This document shows, piece by piece, positions 27,665 through 37,013 of a stretch of DNA of 39,159 bases. The notes below the pieces were generated by a model. The model did not search any database. It was given only the letters and a program-made list of their open reading frames with translations, and had not been told where the DNA came from. The translations under genes and the position numbers were made by a program. Each line of letters opens with the position of its first letter. Positions within the stretch are counted from its first letter, which is position 1. The DNA is taken from IMG/VR virus record IMGVR_UViG_3300042484_001867, positions 1 to 39,159 of that record; one strand, 5' to 3'. The stretch is from a virus.

Positions 27665-29826
27665 AGTCGCTTAAAAAGCTCTCTAGGTTCGGCATGGGGC
27701 GAGCAGCCCACCACCATATCGTTTACATCAACGAGGAGACTGGCCTTGGCCTTTGTTCCACTGATGCTGGGCATACCCACGAGATAGTGTTTCAACCACC
27801 AACGGAGCCTCAGCTTGATGAGATGGGGAACGAGATAGCCCCAGGCGCACCTGGACAGTGGATGGTCGCCCCGGCCTTGGATGGCCATACCCACGCAATC
27901 GAAGAGTACGTAGTTCGGGCAAGCAAAAAAAAAGAAGATGATGCTCAGGTTCTTGCAGAAGTACAGGAACTCTTTAAGACAGGGAGGGAGCTTGAAAGGG
28001 ACAGCCTCAAGTCCGCGCAGGAAGCGGAAGACATGTATGCTGGTAAGCATTGGGACGAGAGTGAGAAGAGCCGTCTCGAAAGCCTTAGCCGAGCTGCGGT
28101 CACGATTAACAAGATAGAGAAGAACGTCGATCAGATTACTGGTATGCAACGCGCCGAGCGAACGGACATTCGCTATGTGCCGCAGGAAGGGGGTGATCAA
28201 AAAGTCGCGGACCTGTTGAACGTCGCTACTAAGCATATCTTAAACCGTTGCTTCTTCACCCGAGAGGAGAGCCTAGCGTTTGAGGATGCGGTCATCACTG
28301 GCCGAGGGTTGCTCAACGTGTATGTGAAGTTCGATAACGACCTCCGAGGGGAGATCGTTGTAGAGAAGTTCCCTTACCTCGATGTGGTGTTTGGGCCGCA
28401 TGAGAAGATAGACCTTTCGGATTGCGAGTACCTGATTAAGCACCGCTGGCTTAGCCGCGCTAAGGTTGAGCAGCTCTGGCCCGATAAGGCAGAAGATATT
28501 CAGAAAGACTTTGCCGATTACGTTGTAGACCCTAAGTCGAGCGTTCAATACGCCTACGACAACTACTCGCATGGCCAACCAATCCAGACGGTAGGAGAGG
28601 ACCCCCTCGTTAATATCTCCCGCAAGGAGTACCGAGTCCTTGAGTGCTGGCGAAAGATGTACGAGAAGGCTTCCGTTGCAGCAAATGCAGCAGAGGATTT
28701 CTACTTCAACGCGTACGGCTGGGAGGCTAAAGACCTCCGGGCTATCCGCACTATCCCTGGCTTCTACCTGGTAGAGCAGAACATCACCAAGATCCGAGTC
28801 ACTAAGGTGGCTGGCGGGGTGGTGTTGTCTGATGAGAGCCCTGCCGACCTTCCGGCTGATGACTTCTTCGTTCTCCCGATTTACGCCAAGAAGCGTGGCT
28901 ATAAGTTCTGGGGCAAGGTTGAGTCGAGCAAAGATGCTCAGATGTATATCAACAAGAACTACTCAGCGGCCTTAGACGTTATCAACAAGGTAGCGGCTTA
29001 CGGCTGGTTCATTGATAGCTCTACGTTCCCTGACAACGAGAAAGAGAAGTTCAAGAAGATTAGCACAAGCCCTGGATGGGTTATTGAGCTGAACGACGTT
29101 ACCCGGCCACCTTCCCGTGTCGATGGCGTTAAGTTCCCTGGTGAGCTGATTCAGATGATGCAGGTTGGAGAGCAGCAGGTTCTCGACCAGATGAACGTTA
29201 TCATCAACCCTAACGGCGCGAACGAGTCGGGCAATCTCTTTGCTCAACGCCGCAACCAGAAGCTCATGGGTAGCGAGTACCTGTTTGATAACCTTGCCTT
29301 TGCTAAGCAGAAGCTCGGGCGTCTCTTGGTTAAGCTCATTCAGCGGTACTACACCCCTGACAGAATCCTGCGCATCGTTCGTAACGCTAACTCGAAAGCC
29401 CCTGTAGACGTAGCAGGACAGCCGCTCGATGAGTTCTCCGATGAGGACATTCTCACTTTGCTCAACACGGCAGAGCTTGAGTACTACGACGTAGAGGTAA
29501 CTGAATCCAACTGGTCGCCGTCGATGAGACTCAGCACGTTCATGCTCCTTAGCGAGATGGCACAAGCTGGTCAACCGATACCGCCTGAAGCTCTCCTTGA
29601 GTTCGCCGACATGCCTGACAGCACGAAGCAGAAGCTCATGGAAATGCTGAGCCAGCAGGGACAAGCGCAAGCGAGCGCAGAACAAGCGAAGGCTGATGCT
29701 GAGATCCAAAAGACTCTCATCGCGCAGGGGCAGATTCCCCCTGAAGTAGCACAAAGATTTCTCCAAGCACCGCAACAACAAGATTTACCCCCGAATGAGG
29801 CCAATCAAGGTCCGGGGATAATGTAG
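27661..29826 (+). CDS. Portal protein, P22-like (721 aa)
   Basis: Size, position after terL and content match podovirus P22-type portals: AAVTINKIEKNVDQITGMQ with ERTDIRYVPQEGG, then DAVITGRGLLNVYVKF and FPYLDVVFGP, a central LPIYAKKRGYKFWGKVESSKD and a helical C-terminus rich in Gln/Pro/Ala. Before this core is an extra N-terminal segment (residues about 15-85) with two copies of GHTHxI. The dodecameric ring forms the DNA entry vertex. Translation is coupled to terL. Confidence 0.85.
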   Translation: MKSLKKLSRFGMGRAAHHHIVYINEETGLGLCSTDAGHTHEIVFQPPTEPQLDEMGNEIAPGAPGQWMVAPALDGHTHAIEEYVVRASKKKEDDAQVLAEVQELFKTGRELERDSLKSAQEAEDMYAGKHWDESEKSRLESLSRAAVTINKIEKNVDQITGMQRAERTDIRYVPQEGGDQKVADLLNVATKHILNRCFFTREESLAFEDAVITGRGLLNVYVKFDNDLRGEIVVEKFPYLDVVFGPHEKIDLSDCEYLIKHRWLSRAKVEQLWPDKAEDIQKDFADYVVDPKSSVQYAYDNYSHGQPIQTVGEDPLVNISRKEYRVLECWRKMYEKASVAANAAEDFYFNAYGWEAKDLRAIRTIPGFYLVEQNITKIRVTKVAGGVVLSDESPADLPADDFFVLPIYAKKRGYKFWGKVESSKDAQMYINKNYSAALDVINKVAAYGWFIDSSTFPDNEKEKFKKISTSPGWVIELNDVTRPPSRVDGVKFPGELIQMMQVGEQQVLDQMNVIINPNGANESGNLFAQRRNQKLMGSEYLFDNLAFAKQKLGRLLVKLIQRYYTPDRILRIVRNANSKAPVDVAGQPLDEFSDEDILTLLNTAELEYYDVEVTESNWSPSMRLSTFMLLSEMAQAGQPIPPEALLEFADMPDSTKQKLMEMLSQQGQAQASAEQAKADAEIQKTLIAQGQIPPEVAQRFLQAPQQQDLPPNEANQGPGIM

Positions 29827-29834
29827 GGTGATGG

Positions 29835-30719
29835 ATGGAAAGTAGTGACGTAACCACAGCAGAAGATACTCAAGAGGGAACGAGTCCTGAGTACGTGGAC
29901 CTGCCGGATGCGACTGATGAAGATATTTCTGCGTTCCTTGAGAACTCAGAGCGGTCAGATTCAGTAGCGCCAGTAGCTCCGCAGCAAACGGACCCCGCGC
30001 AACAACAAACTAAAGCTGAGCCTCCGCAGGAAGAGCCAGAGGTCGAGCAGGAGACAGTCTCCAAGCAAGACTTTGAAGCTATGAAGCGGAAGCTCGAAGG
30101 ACAGGAACTCCTAATTAAGCGTCGTACAAGCGAGATAGGGGAGATTAAGAGACAGCTTCAGCAGTTCATACAGAACACCGCTCAGAACCTCGACGAAAAG
30201 TTCTACGAGTCACCGACTCAAGCCTTGCAACAAGCGAGACAACTTGAGATGGCTCAACAGAAACTCAAAGAGGCAGAAGCGGAGGAGCAGTCCCTTACGA
30301 ACGCGCATCAGGCGCAAGTTCTATTAGCACATCACGTTGGCGGGGATATTGATATTGAGGCTATCGGAGAGTCTTTGCGCTCTGACGGTATGCCACCGGA
30401 GTTCGTTGAGCAGTTTCAGCGAAACCCATATCAGGCCGCGCTTCCCGAAACACTAATTCAACTTGCCAAAAGAGCAACCGCTGAGAAGCAGGTCCGGCAA
30501 ATGCAGGAAGCCTTACAGCAGCTTGTTCCCTACACACAGAAGCTCTTGGAGGAGCGCAAGCAACTCCCACAGCACGTGTTGAAGAATGTAAGTTCAGCTC
30601 TCCGTCAGGCACCCCAGGTAACTGGTTCTGCGGGTGGTACTGGACAGCTAGGTGGAAACCGAGCTGTTGATCCGTCTTTGATGAGCGATGCAGAGTTAGC
30701 GGAGTTCCTGAAAAGTTAA
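29835..30719 (+). CDS. Scaffolding protein (294 aa)
   Basis: The N-terminal 60 residues are acidic and Pro/Gln/Ala-rich, probably disordered. A long coiled coil follows (FEAMKRKLEGQELLIKRR, EIGEIKRQLQQF, LEMAQQKLKEAEAEEQ), and the C-terminus is short (DAELAEFLKS). Acidic start, coiled-coil middle and location between portal and capsid genes are typical of podovirus scaffolds that guide prohead assembly and then leave. Confidence 0.75.
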   Translation: MESSDVTTAEDTQEGTSPEYVDLPDATDEDISAFLENSERSDSVAPVAPQQTDPAQQQTKAEPPQEEPEVEQETVSKQDFEAMKRKLEGQELLIKRRTSEIGEIKRQLQQFIQNTAQNLDEKFYESPTQALQQARQLEMAQQKLKEAEAEEQSLTNAHQAQVLLAHHVGGDIDIEAIGESLRSDGMPPEFVEQFQRNPYQAALPETLIQLAKRATAEKQVRQMQEALQQLVPYTQKLLEERKQLPQHVLKNVSSALRQAPQVTGSAGGTGQLGGNRAVDPSLMSDAELAEFLKS

Positions 30720-30739
30720 TACTTTTTAGGGATTGAACA

Positions 30740-31690
30740 ATGTCAAAAACGTCGTTCAGCACTTCTGATGCCTTAACCAAGAAGGCATGGGAAGAGAAAT
30801 TATTTCGCGACTCTGTAAAGGAGTCTTATTTTAGCAAGTTCGTTAGCTCAGGCGCGGACTCAATCGTAACCGAGAAAACCCAGCTCTCCAAGGATAAGGG
30901 CGACGAGGTAACGATTGGTATTCGCATGAAGCTCAGTGGCGCTGGTGTTACTGAAGGACAGGTTCTTGAGGGGAATGAGGAAAAGCTCAGCACCTACTCG
31001 ATGAAGCTGGCCCTCAAACAGTATCGACATGCGGTTCGTGATGACGGATTTTTAAGCCGCAAGCGAGCTATGTTCGATATTTCGGCTGAGTCTGAGGCTG
31101 CACTGAAAGACTGGATGTCAGAGAAGGTTGACCAACTTCATTTCGACGAACTCGGAATTGGCGCTGGCTCGACTGCAAACCCATCGAAGATCTTCTACAA
31201 GACCTCCGCTGGAACACTTGCAACTGGCACCGCTGCAACCGCTAAGTCCGCTCTTACGGCGGCTGATTCTAAGCTCACGCTTAACATGATCAGCTTCCTC
31301 AAGACTTGGGCTTTGACTGGTGGCAATCGGTCGTACATTCCAATTCGTCCAGTGAAGGTAGAGGGCAAGCCTTACTTTGTGCTTCTTACTCACCCTGATG
31401 CCGTTTACGACCTCCGAGCTAGCTCAGAGTTCCAACAGGCTATGCGTGAAGCCGAAGTCAGGGGTAAGACCAACCCTCTTTTCGAAAATTCAACGGCAGT
31501 GTGGGATGGCGTGATCGTGCATGTGCATGAGAACGCGGCTGTAGCTACTGACGCTGGAGCAGGGTCGAACGTACCGTGGGTTAAGTCTGTTCTCCTTGGC
31601 GCACAAGCTCTTTGCTGGGCTTGGGGTAAGCGTCCTGAGGTGGTTCAGAAGACCTTCGATTATGACAATGAGGAAGGGTACGCAATCGGT
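30740..31690 (+). CDS. Major capsid protein, N4 gp56 family, exon 1 (317 aa of 347)
   Basis: The HK97-fold coat protein of the N4 gp56 family: an N-terminal arm (TKKAWEEKLFRDSVKESYFSK split as TKKAWEEKL and FRDSVKESYFSKF), KGDEVTIGIRMKLSG, EEKLSTYSMKLALKQYRHAV, then HPDAVYDL and GAQALCWAWGKRPEVVQKTF. The family normally ends with a segment like GVKKSVFNSLDYG, absent if this frame is read through to the TAG at 31712-31714. That segment is found at 31941-32033 after a group I intron. I place the 5' splice site after GGT (31690), so the frame continues AIG|MVAGVKK. Confidence 0.85.
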
Positions 31691-31940
31691 AGCTACATGC
31701 CGCTCGCCGCTTAGTCGGGAGAAAAACTGGGGAAAATCGGTGAACCCTGAAATGGGAATACCGAGGTAAGCGAGGGAAGTAACGAACCCCCGCCACCGTA
31801 ACGCGTAGGAGATGAAACCGGAAACGGAATATAAGCTCCCAAGAGTCCCCGGCAGTCGAAAGGCTGAAAATGTACGCTGAACTTACTGGAATACAACGGT
31901 AAGAAGCAGAGGATAAAAAGCCCCTGCGGTAACAAAATTG
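31691..31940 (+). ncRNA. Self-splicing group I intron (IA-type) in the major capsid gene
   Basis: Length 250 nt, no ORF. P1: exon CGGU (31687-31690) with GCCG (31699-31702), closing U-G. P10: exon-2 AUG with CAU 31696-31698. P2: 31703-31721. P3: CUGGGG 31727-31732/CCCCGG 31847-31852. P4: UCGGU 31737-31741/ACCGA 31760-31764. P5: CCC/GGG. P6: GGU/ACC plus GCGaGGG/CCCcCGC. P7: GCGUA 31803-31807/UACGC 31873-31877. P7.1/7.2: 31808-31839 with GAAA loop. P8: CAGUC-GAAA-GGCUG 31853-31866. J8/7: AAAAUG. P9 hairpins: 31882-31927. The exon ends in U and the intron in G. P7.1/7.2 between P7 and P3 is the hallmark of subgroup IA, the usual phage type. Confidence 0.85.
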
Positions 31941-32033
31941 ATGGTTGCTGGCGTTAAGAAGTCTGTATTCAACTCGCTTGATTACGGCTCACTTGGCGTT
32001 TACCTCTCTCGTACTAATGTTTCTGGAAGCTAA
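31941..32033 (+). CDS. Major capsid protein exon 2 (30 aa)
   Basis: Reads MVAGVKKSVFNSLDYGSLGV and on to YLSRTNVSGS, stop TAA 32031-32033. This is the C-terminal beta segment expected of N4 gp56-type coat proteins. Standing alone it would be a 30-codon ORF with no ribosome site. Joined to exon 1 it gives a 347-residue protein of normal length for the family. Confidence 0.8.
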   Translation: MVAGVKKSVFNSLDYGSLGVYLSRTNVSGS

Positions 32034-32048
32034 TAGGAGGATACAGAC

Positions 32049-32456
32049 ATGGCTACTTTTGAAAGTTCTAAGGCTGTTTCCACTGTTCAGGCTCGTGGAG
32101 GCATCGACATCACCAGCGTAACGGCTGAGTTCTCTATCCCAACCGGCTTCGCTACTAGCGACGTGGTTAGGATGGTGAAGGTTCCTAAGGACGCTACGAT
32201 CCAAGAAGTAATTCTTAGCTCGTCGGCTGGCGTAGGCGCTACAGCTAACCTTTCGCTTGGTGACTCTGGCAGTTCGGCTCGGTACATCGCCTCGACAGCG
32301 TTCACGTCTTCGACGTTGGCGCGACTTGGCGCTCATGCTGGGCATGGCTACAAGTTCACGGCTGATAGCACGATTGATATTGCGGCTGTTTCAATCGCTA
32401 CCCCGACAGTGGGTACGGTTGTTCGGTTGACGGTTATCTACACGCTTCAGGCGTAG
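32049..32456 (+). CDS. Putative head decoration or minor virion protein (135 aa)
   Basis: AGGAGG lies ten bases before ATG 32049, directly after the capsid gene. The protein is Ser/Thr/Ala/Val-rich, beta-type (TIQEVILSSSAGVGATANLS, TVVRLTVIYTLQA), soluble and without signal. A strong ribosome site and location before a terminator suggest high expression, as expected of a decoration protein. No family recognised with certainty. Confidence 0.65.
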   Translation: MATFESSKAVSTVQARGGIDITSVTAEFSIPTGFATSDVVRMVKVPKDATIQEVILSSSAGVGATANLSLGDSGSSARYIASTAFTSSTLARLGAHAGHGYKFTADSTIDIAAVSIATPTVGTVVRLTVIYTLQA

Positions 32457-32465
32457 GTTCTTTTC

Positions 32466-32506
32466 GGGGAGGGCTGCCGGTAAGGGGCTCTCCCCCTTTT
32501 ATTCTT
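32466..32506 (+). terminator. Intrinsic terminator after capsid genes
   Basis: GGGGAGGGC (32466-32474) pairs with GCTCTCCCC (32487-32495, one G-T pair), a 9-bp stem with a 12-nt loop followed by CTTTTATTCTT. It partly separates the highly expressed capsid genes from the tail genes. Confidence 0.75.
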
Positions 32507-32514
32507 GAGGGCGC

Positions 32515-33192
32515 ATGGCTGCATCTGACTACGACTTCAACGTAACCCGTAACGAGATCATCGAACGGGCATATCGCATTATCGGTAAGGGCTCTATGGA
32601 GGAGCCGGTATCTGCTCCGATGTATAGCCAAGCTATCGTCGCCCTTAACTCCATGATTAAGAGCTGGCAGAGTAAGCACGTCTTTCTCTGGACCTTGAAG
32701 GAGTTCTCTCAGACCCTCACGGCGGGACAGGCTAGCTACTCGCTTGCTTCTCTCGACCCAGCCATCTACGCCATTGACCGGGCTTACATCCGTATCGACA
32801 ACATCGACACCCCGGTTGACGTGGCAAGCTATCGCCAGTACCTCGATGTTCCTGACAAGACGAGCACCGGGGACCCAACGATTGTGGCTCTCGATGGTCA
32901 GCTTACCCCAACGATGTATGTATGGCCGGTCCCTCAACAGACTAGGACCTTGCGTTATACGGGCATCGTAAAGCTCAAGGACTTTGACACGGCGGCTGGC
33001 AACGCTGACTTCCCGGTGCGCTACCTTGAGGCTATTACATTCGGCCTTGCCCACAAGCTATCGTTTGAGTACGGCCTTCCAGTCCAGTTCCAGCGGGAGC
33101 TTGAGCGTCAATACCAGGCAGAGTTCGGAGAGGCCAAGAGCGGCGAGCGAGAGCGCGCTGAGTACGAATTTTGCGATGGAGCGTGTAAGTAA
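32515..33192 (+). CDS. P22 gp4-like head-completion/tail adaptor protein (225 aa)
   Basis: The first segment (RNEIIERAYRIIGKG, ALNSMIKSWQSKHVFLWTL) is the helical core, followed by beta strands (GQLTPTMYVWPVPQQTRTL, LRYTGIVKLKDF) and a final helix (LEAITFGLAHKLSFEYG). This is the pattern of P22 gp4-type adaptors, which extend the portal after packaging. The stop overlaps the next start (TAATG). Confidence 0.7.
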   Translation: MAASDYDFNVTRNEIIERAYRIIGKGSMEEPVSAPMYSQAIVALNSMIKSWQSKHVFLWTLKEFSQTLTAGQASYSLASLDPAIYAIDRAYIRIDNIDTPVDVASYRQYLDVPDKTSTGDPTIVALDGQLTPTMYVWPVPQQTRTLRYTGIVKLKDFDTAAGNADFPVRYLEAITFGLAHKLSFEYGLPVQFQRELERQYQAEFGEAKSGERERAEYEFCDGACK

Positions 33193-35588
33193 TGGCAACC
33201 GCGGTACAGGTAGAGTCGATCTGGAATGGCCTCACGGATAACAGCGGAGAGCCTTTAGCATCCGGCAAGGTTTATACCTACTACGCAGGTACCTCGACCC
33301 CTGTTGCGCTCTTTACGGCTAGCGACAAAAGCACCTCAGCGACTAACCCTCTCATCCTCGATGGTAACGGCAAGGCTCAAGTCTGGGCTGATGGCCGCTA
33401 TAAGTTCGTGGTTAAGAGCGCCGCTGATGTAACTCTCTACACCCTAGACAACTTGCTCTATGGATTCGATGACTCGACGGTTCTCTGGGGCGGTCAGTCT
33501 ACTGGGTCAGCGAATACTCAGACGGTGAGCGTTCCTGCTACTGTGGGCGTGTATTCTAACGGGCAGCGCGTTAGCTTTATCGCGGGATACACCAACACTG
33601 GCCCTGTTACCTTGCAGCTTAACTCCCTTTCCGCTGTCAGCGTGGTCAAGGGGCCTAACGCCGTGTCCCTTCAGGCTGGTGACATTGTAGCAGGGCAGCT
33701 CGTTGATTGCGTCTATGAGGCGTACAGCGGCACTGGGCGTTTCCGCTTAGAGAACTATCCGACCCTTGCCGATGTTCAGCGTTCGCGGTTCCAGGTCGCA
33801 ACCAACGTATCGGCCAACTCCGCTACTGTTACCGCTGACCTTACTCCTGCTCTTACTTCGTATGAGGCTGGGCTTGCAGTTCGCTTAAAGATAGTCACGA
33901 CCTCCTCTGGTCCCGTTACCCTTAACCTTAACGGCCTTGGGGCTAAGACGGTTCAGTTCAATAACGCAGCCCTCGTCGCTGGTGAGCTTCAGGCTAATAA
34001 CTGGCACGAGTTTGTTTATGACGGGACTCAGTTCCAGCTTTTGAATCCTTACGAGGTAGCTATCCCTCGATGGGCTGGCACTACTACAGGAACCTCAACG
34101 GCGTATGCAATTAGTCCGTCTCCCGCGATTACAGCTTATGCGGCTGGTCAACGATTCTCGTTTATTGCTCATGCAGCTAACGGGGCGGCCCCGACTCTTG
34201 CGGTTAGTGGCCTTGCTGCTACGGCTATTCAGTACGAAGGCACTGCTCTTGTAAGCGGGGAGATAGCCTTGAGTGGTGAGCATGAGGTCATGTACGACGG
34301 TACGGCCTTTCAGCTTCTTAATCCTTCTACTACAGCTAGCTCGGGCCTTGTTCCGGTGCGGGTATCGCAGATTCAGGACAGCGCCGTTATTTATGGTGGC
34401 ACTTCGACCGGCTCAGCTAACGCTCAAGCGATTAGCCTCTCTCCCGACATAACTGCTTATACGGTTGGACAGCGATTCATCTTCAAGGCTGGTTATACTA
34501 ACACTGGCGCGACTACTCTTGCGGTCGATAGCATCACTCCTGCCGTAGCCATTCAGCGATTTGGCGTAGCTCTTGTCGGTGGAGAGATCCAGCTTAATGA
34601 CATGGTGGAGGTTGTCTATAATGGGACGGCCTTCCAGCTTGAGAACTCTACCCCTGCGCCGTTGTTTGTGGACCGGACTAATAATCGCGTAGGAATTGGC
34701 AAAACTTCTATAGCTGAAGCTTTGGATATATCCGGAAATGTTAAAATAAGCGCCCCGCTAACAGACGCAACGCAGAAAATAGGTAGACTTATTGGCGCAC
34801 CGTATACCAATGCTAATGGTGATTGGTTGGCCGCTGACATTCGTGGTTCATCGGGATCTAATGAGCTTGTATTTGGTGGTGGTAGTGCAGTTTATAAATG
34901 TGCCACAGGAATATCATTTATAACAGCAGCCAATACCACGACCACAAGTGGCACTGAACGAGCGCGGATACTCTCCTCAGGCGAGGTTTTAATTGGCACA
35001 GCGACATCTGCAAATGCTGTTTTTAGGTTGCAGATTGGAGATCAGACTGGGCAAAAAGGCGTAGTCATTCAAGGTGGAAGTGCAAGCACAAGCGATGGAA
35101 GCGTCTTAAATTTTAATAATGGCACCGCAGTCAGTGGGCAAATCGGGAACTATTCCGCCTTACAAGGTGGAGCCTACGATGGACGATTCACTATCAAAAA
35201 TAGCGGATCGGCTTTCTGTCTTTTAGGGCTTACCGCAGCGGTTGGTACTCACTTCATGAAGTGGAACAACGTATCTGGTGCGTGGACTTTCGATACTTCA
35301 TCAGCTCGATACAAAGACAACATAGCTAATAGCTCGTATGGCTTGGCGGAAGTTATTGCGATGCGTCCAGTTACTTTTACATACAAAGCTGAGCCAGATC
35401 GCCACGACGTCGGCTTTATCGCTGAGGAGATGCTTGAGGTCGTTCCCGAGGTTGTTGCAAAGAATTTAGAAGGGGAGCCCGATGCAATCAGCTACGATCG
35501 TCTCACCTCGGTCCTTTGCAAAGCCATTCAAGAACTCAACGCCAAAGTCGAATCCCTTGAATCCCGCATAGCAGCACTAGAGGCATAG
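33192..35588 (+). CDS. Tail fibre/spike with C-terminal S74 self-cleaving chaperone domain (798 aa)
   Basis: The N-terminal 90 residues (SGKVYTYYAGTSTPVALFT, WADGRYKFVV) form a virion-binding head. Four beta repeats of about 85-95 residues follow (each with a GxSTGSAN-like start, a YxxGQR strand and a YDGTAFQLLNP end). A distinct distal section (about 500-690) precedes the S74 intramolecular chaperone (SSARYKDNIANS, HDVGFIAEEMLEVVPEVV) and a terminal coiled coil (IQELNAKVESLESRIAALEA). The Ser about 703 and following Lys are the auto-cleavage residues of the family. The trimer would recognise the host; the tip is released after folding. The distal section is more AT-rich than its surroundings. 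Confidence 0.82.
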   Translation: MATAVQVESIWNGLTDNSGEPLASGKVYTYYAGTSTPVALFTASDKSTSATNPLILDGNGKAQVWADGRYKFVVKSAADVTLYTLDNLLYGFDDSTVLWGGQSTGSANTQTVSVPATVGVYSNGQRVSFIAGYTNTGPVTLQLNSLSAVSVVKGPNAVSLQAGDIVAGQLVDCVYEAYSGTGRFRLENYPTLADVQRSRFQVATNVSANSATVTADLTPALTSYEAGLAVRLKIVTTSSGPVTLNLNGLGAKTVQFNNAALVAGELQANNWHEFVYDGTQFQLLNPYEVAIPRWAGTTTGTSTAYAISPSPAITAYAAGQRFSFIAHAANGAAPTLAVSGLAATAIQYEGTALVSGEIALSGEHEVMYDGTAFQLLNPSTTASSGLVPVRVSQIQDSAVIYGGTSTGSANAQAISLSPDITAYTVGQRFIFKAGYTNTGATTLAVDSITPAVAIQRFGVALVGGEIQLNDMVEVVYNGTAFQLENSTPAPLFVDRTNNRVGIGKTSIAEALDISGNVKISAPLTDATQKIGRLIGAPYTNANGDWLAADIRGSSGSNELVFGGGSAVYKCATGISFITAANTTTTSGTERARILSSGEVLIGTATSANAVFRLQIGDQTGQKGVVIQGGSASTSDGSVLNFNNGTAVSGQIGNYSALQGGAYDGRFTIKNSGSAFCLLGLTAAVGTHFMKWNNVSGAWTFDTSSARYKDNIANSSYGLAEVIAMRPVTFTYKAEPDRHDVGFIAEEMLEVVPEVVAKNLEGEPDAISYDRLTSVLCKAIQELNAKVESLESRIAALEA

Positions 35589-35591
35589 CAG

Positions 35592-37013
35592 ATGCCAACA
35601 GTCCAGATACCCATATTCCAACCGATACATAAGGGGGTGGACGGCATTGAGCTGAACGAGGAGAACTTTGCGGTTCTCGACGGATACCGAACGCTCAAGG
35701 GTGGAACGACTGGACGACCTGGCTCTCAGGCTACCTTCACCGCAAGCGGCGCTTCCGGCTTCGGCATTGACTCGATGTTCTACTGGGCAGAGAAGGACTG
35801 CATCATGGCGGTGGGAGCGGGGGAGCTGTTACAGGCTACCTACGTTTCAAATACTCCGGTAGTAACTGCACTCACTGGCGGCACTCCGCTTCTCAATCAG
35901 AACGTCCCTACCTCAATGTGCGTGGATGGCACTAATGTGTATGCCTGTAACGGTGGGCGTATTGTTACCTCGACAGTAGGTGGCACTCCGGCATACATCA
36001 CCGACATTGATTCTCCTACTAATGCCACGCACGTAGACTTTCTTGATGGCTATATCATCGCTATCGGCACTGGGAACACTTGGTACTGGTCGGATGTGAA
36101 CACAGGCTCAAGCTGGAACGCTCTCAACTTCGCCTCGACTGCCGGAAGTCCTGACACTCTCAAATCCCTCAAGGTATTCAACCGCGAGATATACCTCTTC
36201 GGCCAACGCTCTATTGAAATCTGGGAGAACGATGGGACTGCTCCTTTTTCTCGTATTCCTGGCGGCTTCATTCAAAGTGGTTGCTCTGCGCCTTATGCGG
36301 TAATCGCTGATGAGAACTCTCTCTACTGGCTGGATGAGAACCGTCGATTGGTTCGCTTCGCTGGTAAGACTGTAGAGCGGCTGAGCACTAGGTTCGACCG
36401 GGAGCTTCAATCCCTTTCAAGCGTGGCTGATGCTAGAGCGTTCAAGATTGAGATAGACGGCTATGTGTTCTTTGTATTCACGTTCAAGGAAGCTAACCGC
36501 ACGTTAGTCTACAACCAGACGACTGATGACTGGTGTGAGTGGGGCCGCTGGATTTACACCGATGCTGAGTACGAGCGATGGATTGCTAACTGTTATTGCT
36601 ACGCTGAGAAGTGGGGGCTTCACCTCATTGGCCGTAGGGATACGCTTGTCATGTCGCAGCTTGGGAAGGAGTTCGTTAAGGACGATGCCGATGTAGTTCG
36701 CATTGAGCGAGTGACTGGGCATATCGACTTTGGGACTGGCAAGACAAAGCAGCTCAACGAGATTCGCTTCAGAGCTAGAAGAGGAGAGGGGCTATCGACT
36801 GGCACTCCTAAGCTCATGCTGCGCTACAAGATTGATAATCGCAGGTGGTCAAACATCAAGGAGTTTTCCCTTGGCAACATTGGAGAGTATGACCTAATCC
36901 TGCGCGACTTCAGGCGGGAGATATTCCGAACGATACAGTTTGAGTTCACTGCGACCGATGCGGTTACGTATGTGTTCTCTCAGGCTGAGGCTGACATAGA
37001 GGTGCTTCGATGA
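35592..37013 (+). CDS. P22 gp10-like packaged-DNA stabilisation protein (473 aa)
   Basis: Starts MPTVQIPIFQ and contains the beta-propeller blades typical of P22 gp10: GIDSMFYWAEKDCIMAVG, HVDFLDGYIIAIG, WYWSDVNTGSSWNAL, SLKVFNREIYLFGQRSIEIW and LYWLDENRRLVRF. It plugs the portal/adaptor channel after packaging and carries the fibre/needle. Six to seven repeating YW/W-D segments support the propeller fold. The stop overlaps the next ATG. Confidence 0.8.
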   Translation: MPTVQIPIFQPIHKGVDGIELNEENFAVLDGYRTLKGGTTGRPGSQATFTASGASGFGIDSMFYWAEKDCIMAVGAGELLQATYVSNTPVVTALTGGTPLLNQNVPTSMCVDGTNVYACNGGRIVTSTVGGTPAYITDIDSPTNATHVDFLDGYIIAIGTGNTWYWSDVNTGSSWNALNFASTAGSPDTLKSLKVFNREIYLFGQRSIEIWENDGTAPFSRIPGGFIQSGCSAPYAVIADENSLYWLDENRRLVRFAGKTVERLSTRFDRELQSLSSVADARAFKIEIDGYVFFVFTFKEANRTLVYNQTTDDWCEWGRWIYTDAEYERWIANCYCYAEKWGLHLIGRRDTLVMSQLGKEFVKDDADVVRIERVTGHIDFGTGKTKQLNEIRFRARRGEGLSTGTPKLMLRYKIDNRRWSNIKEFSLGNIGEYDLILRDFRREIFRTIQFEFTATDAVTYVFSQAEADIEVLR

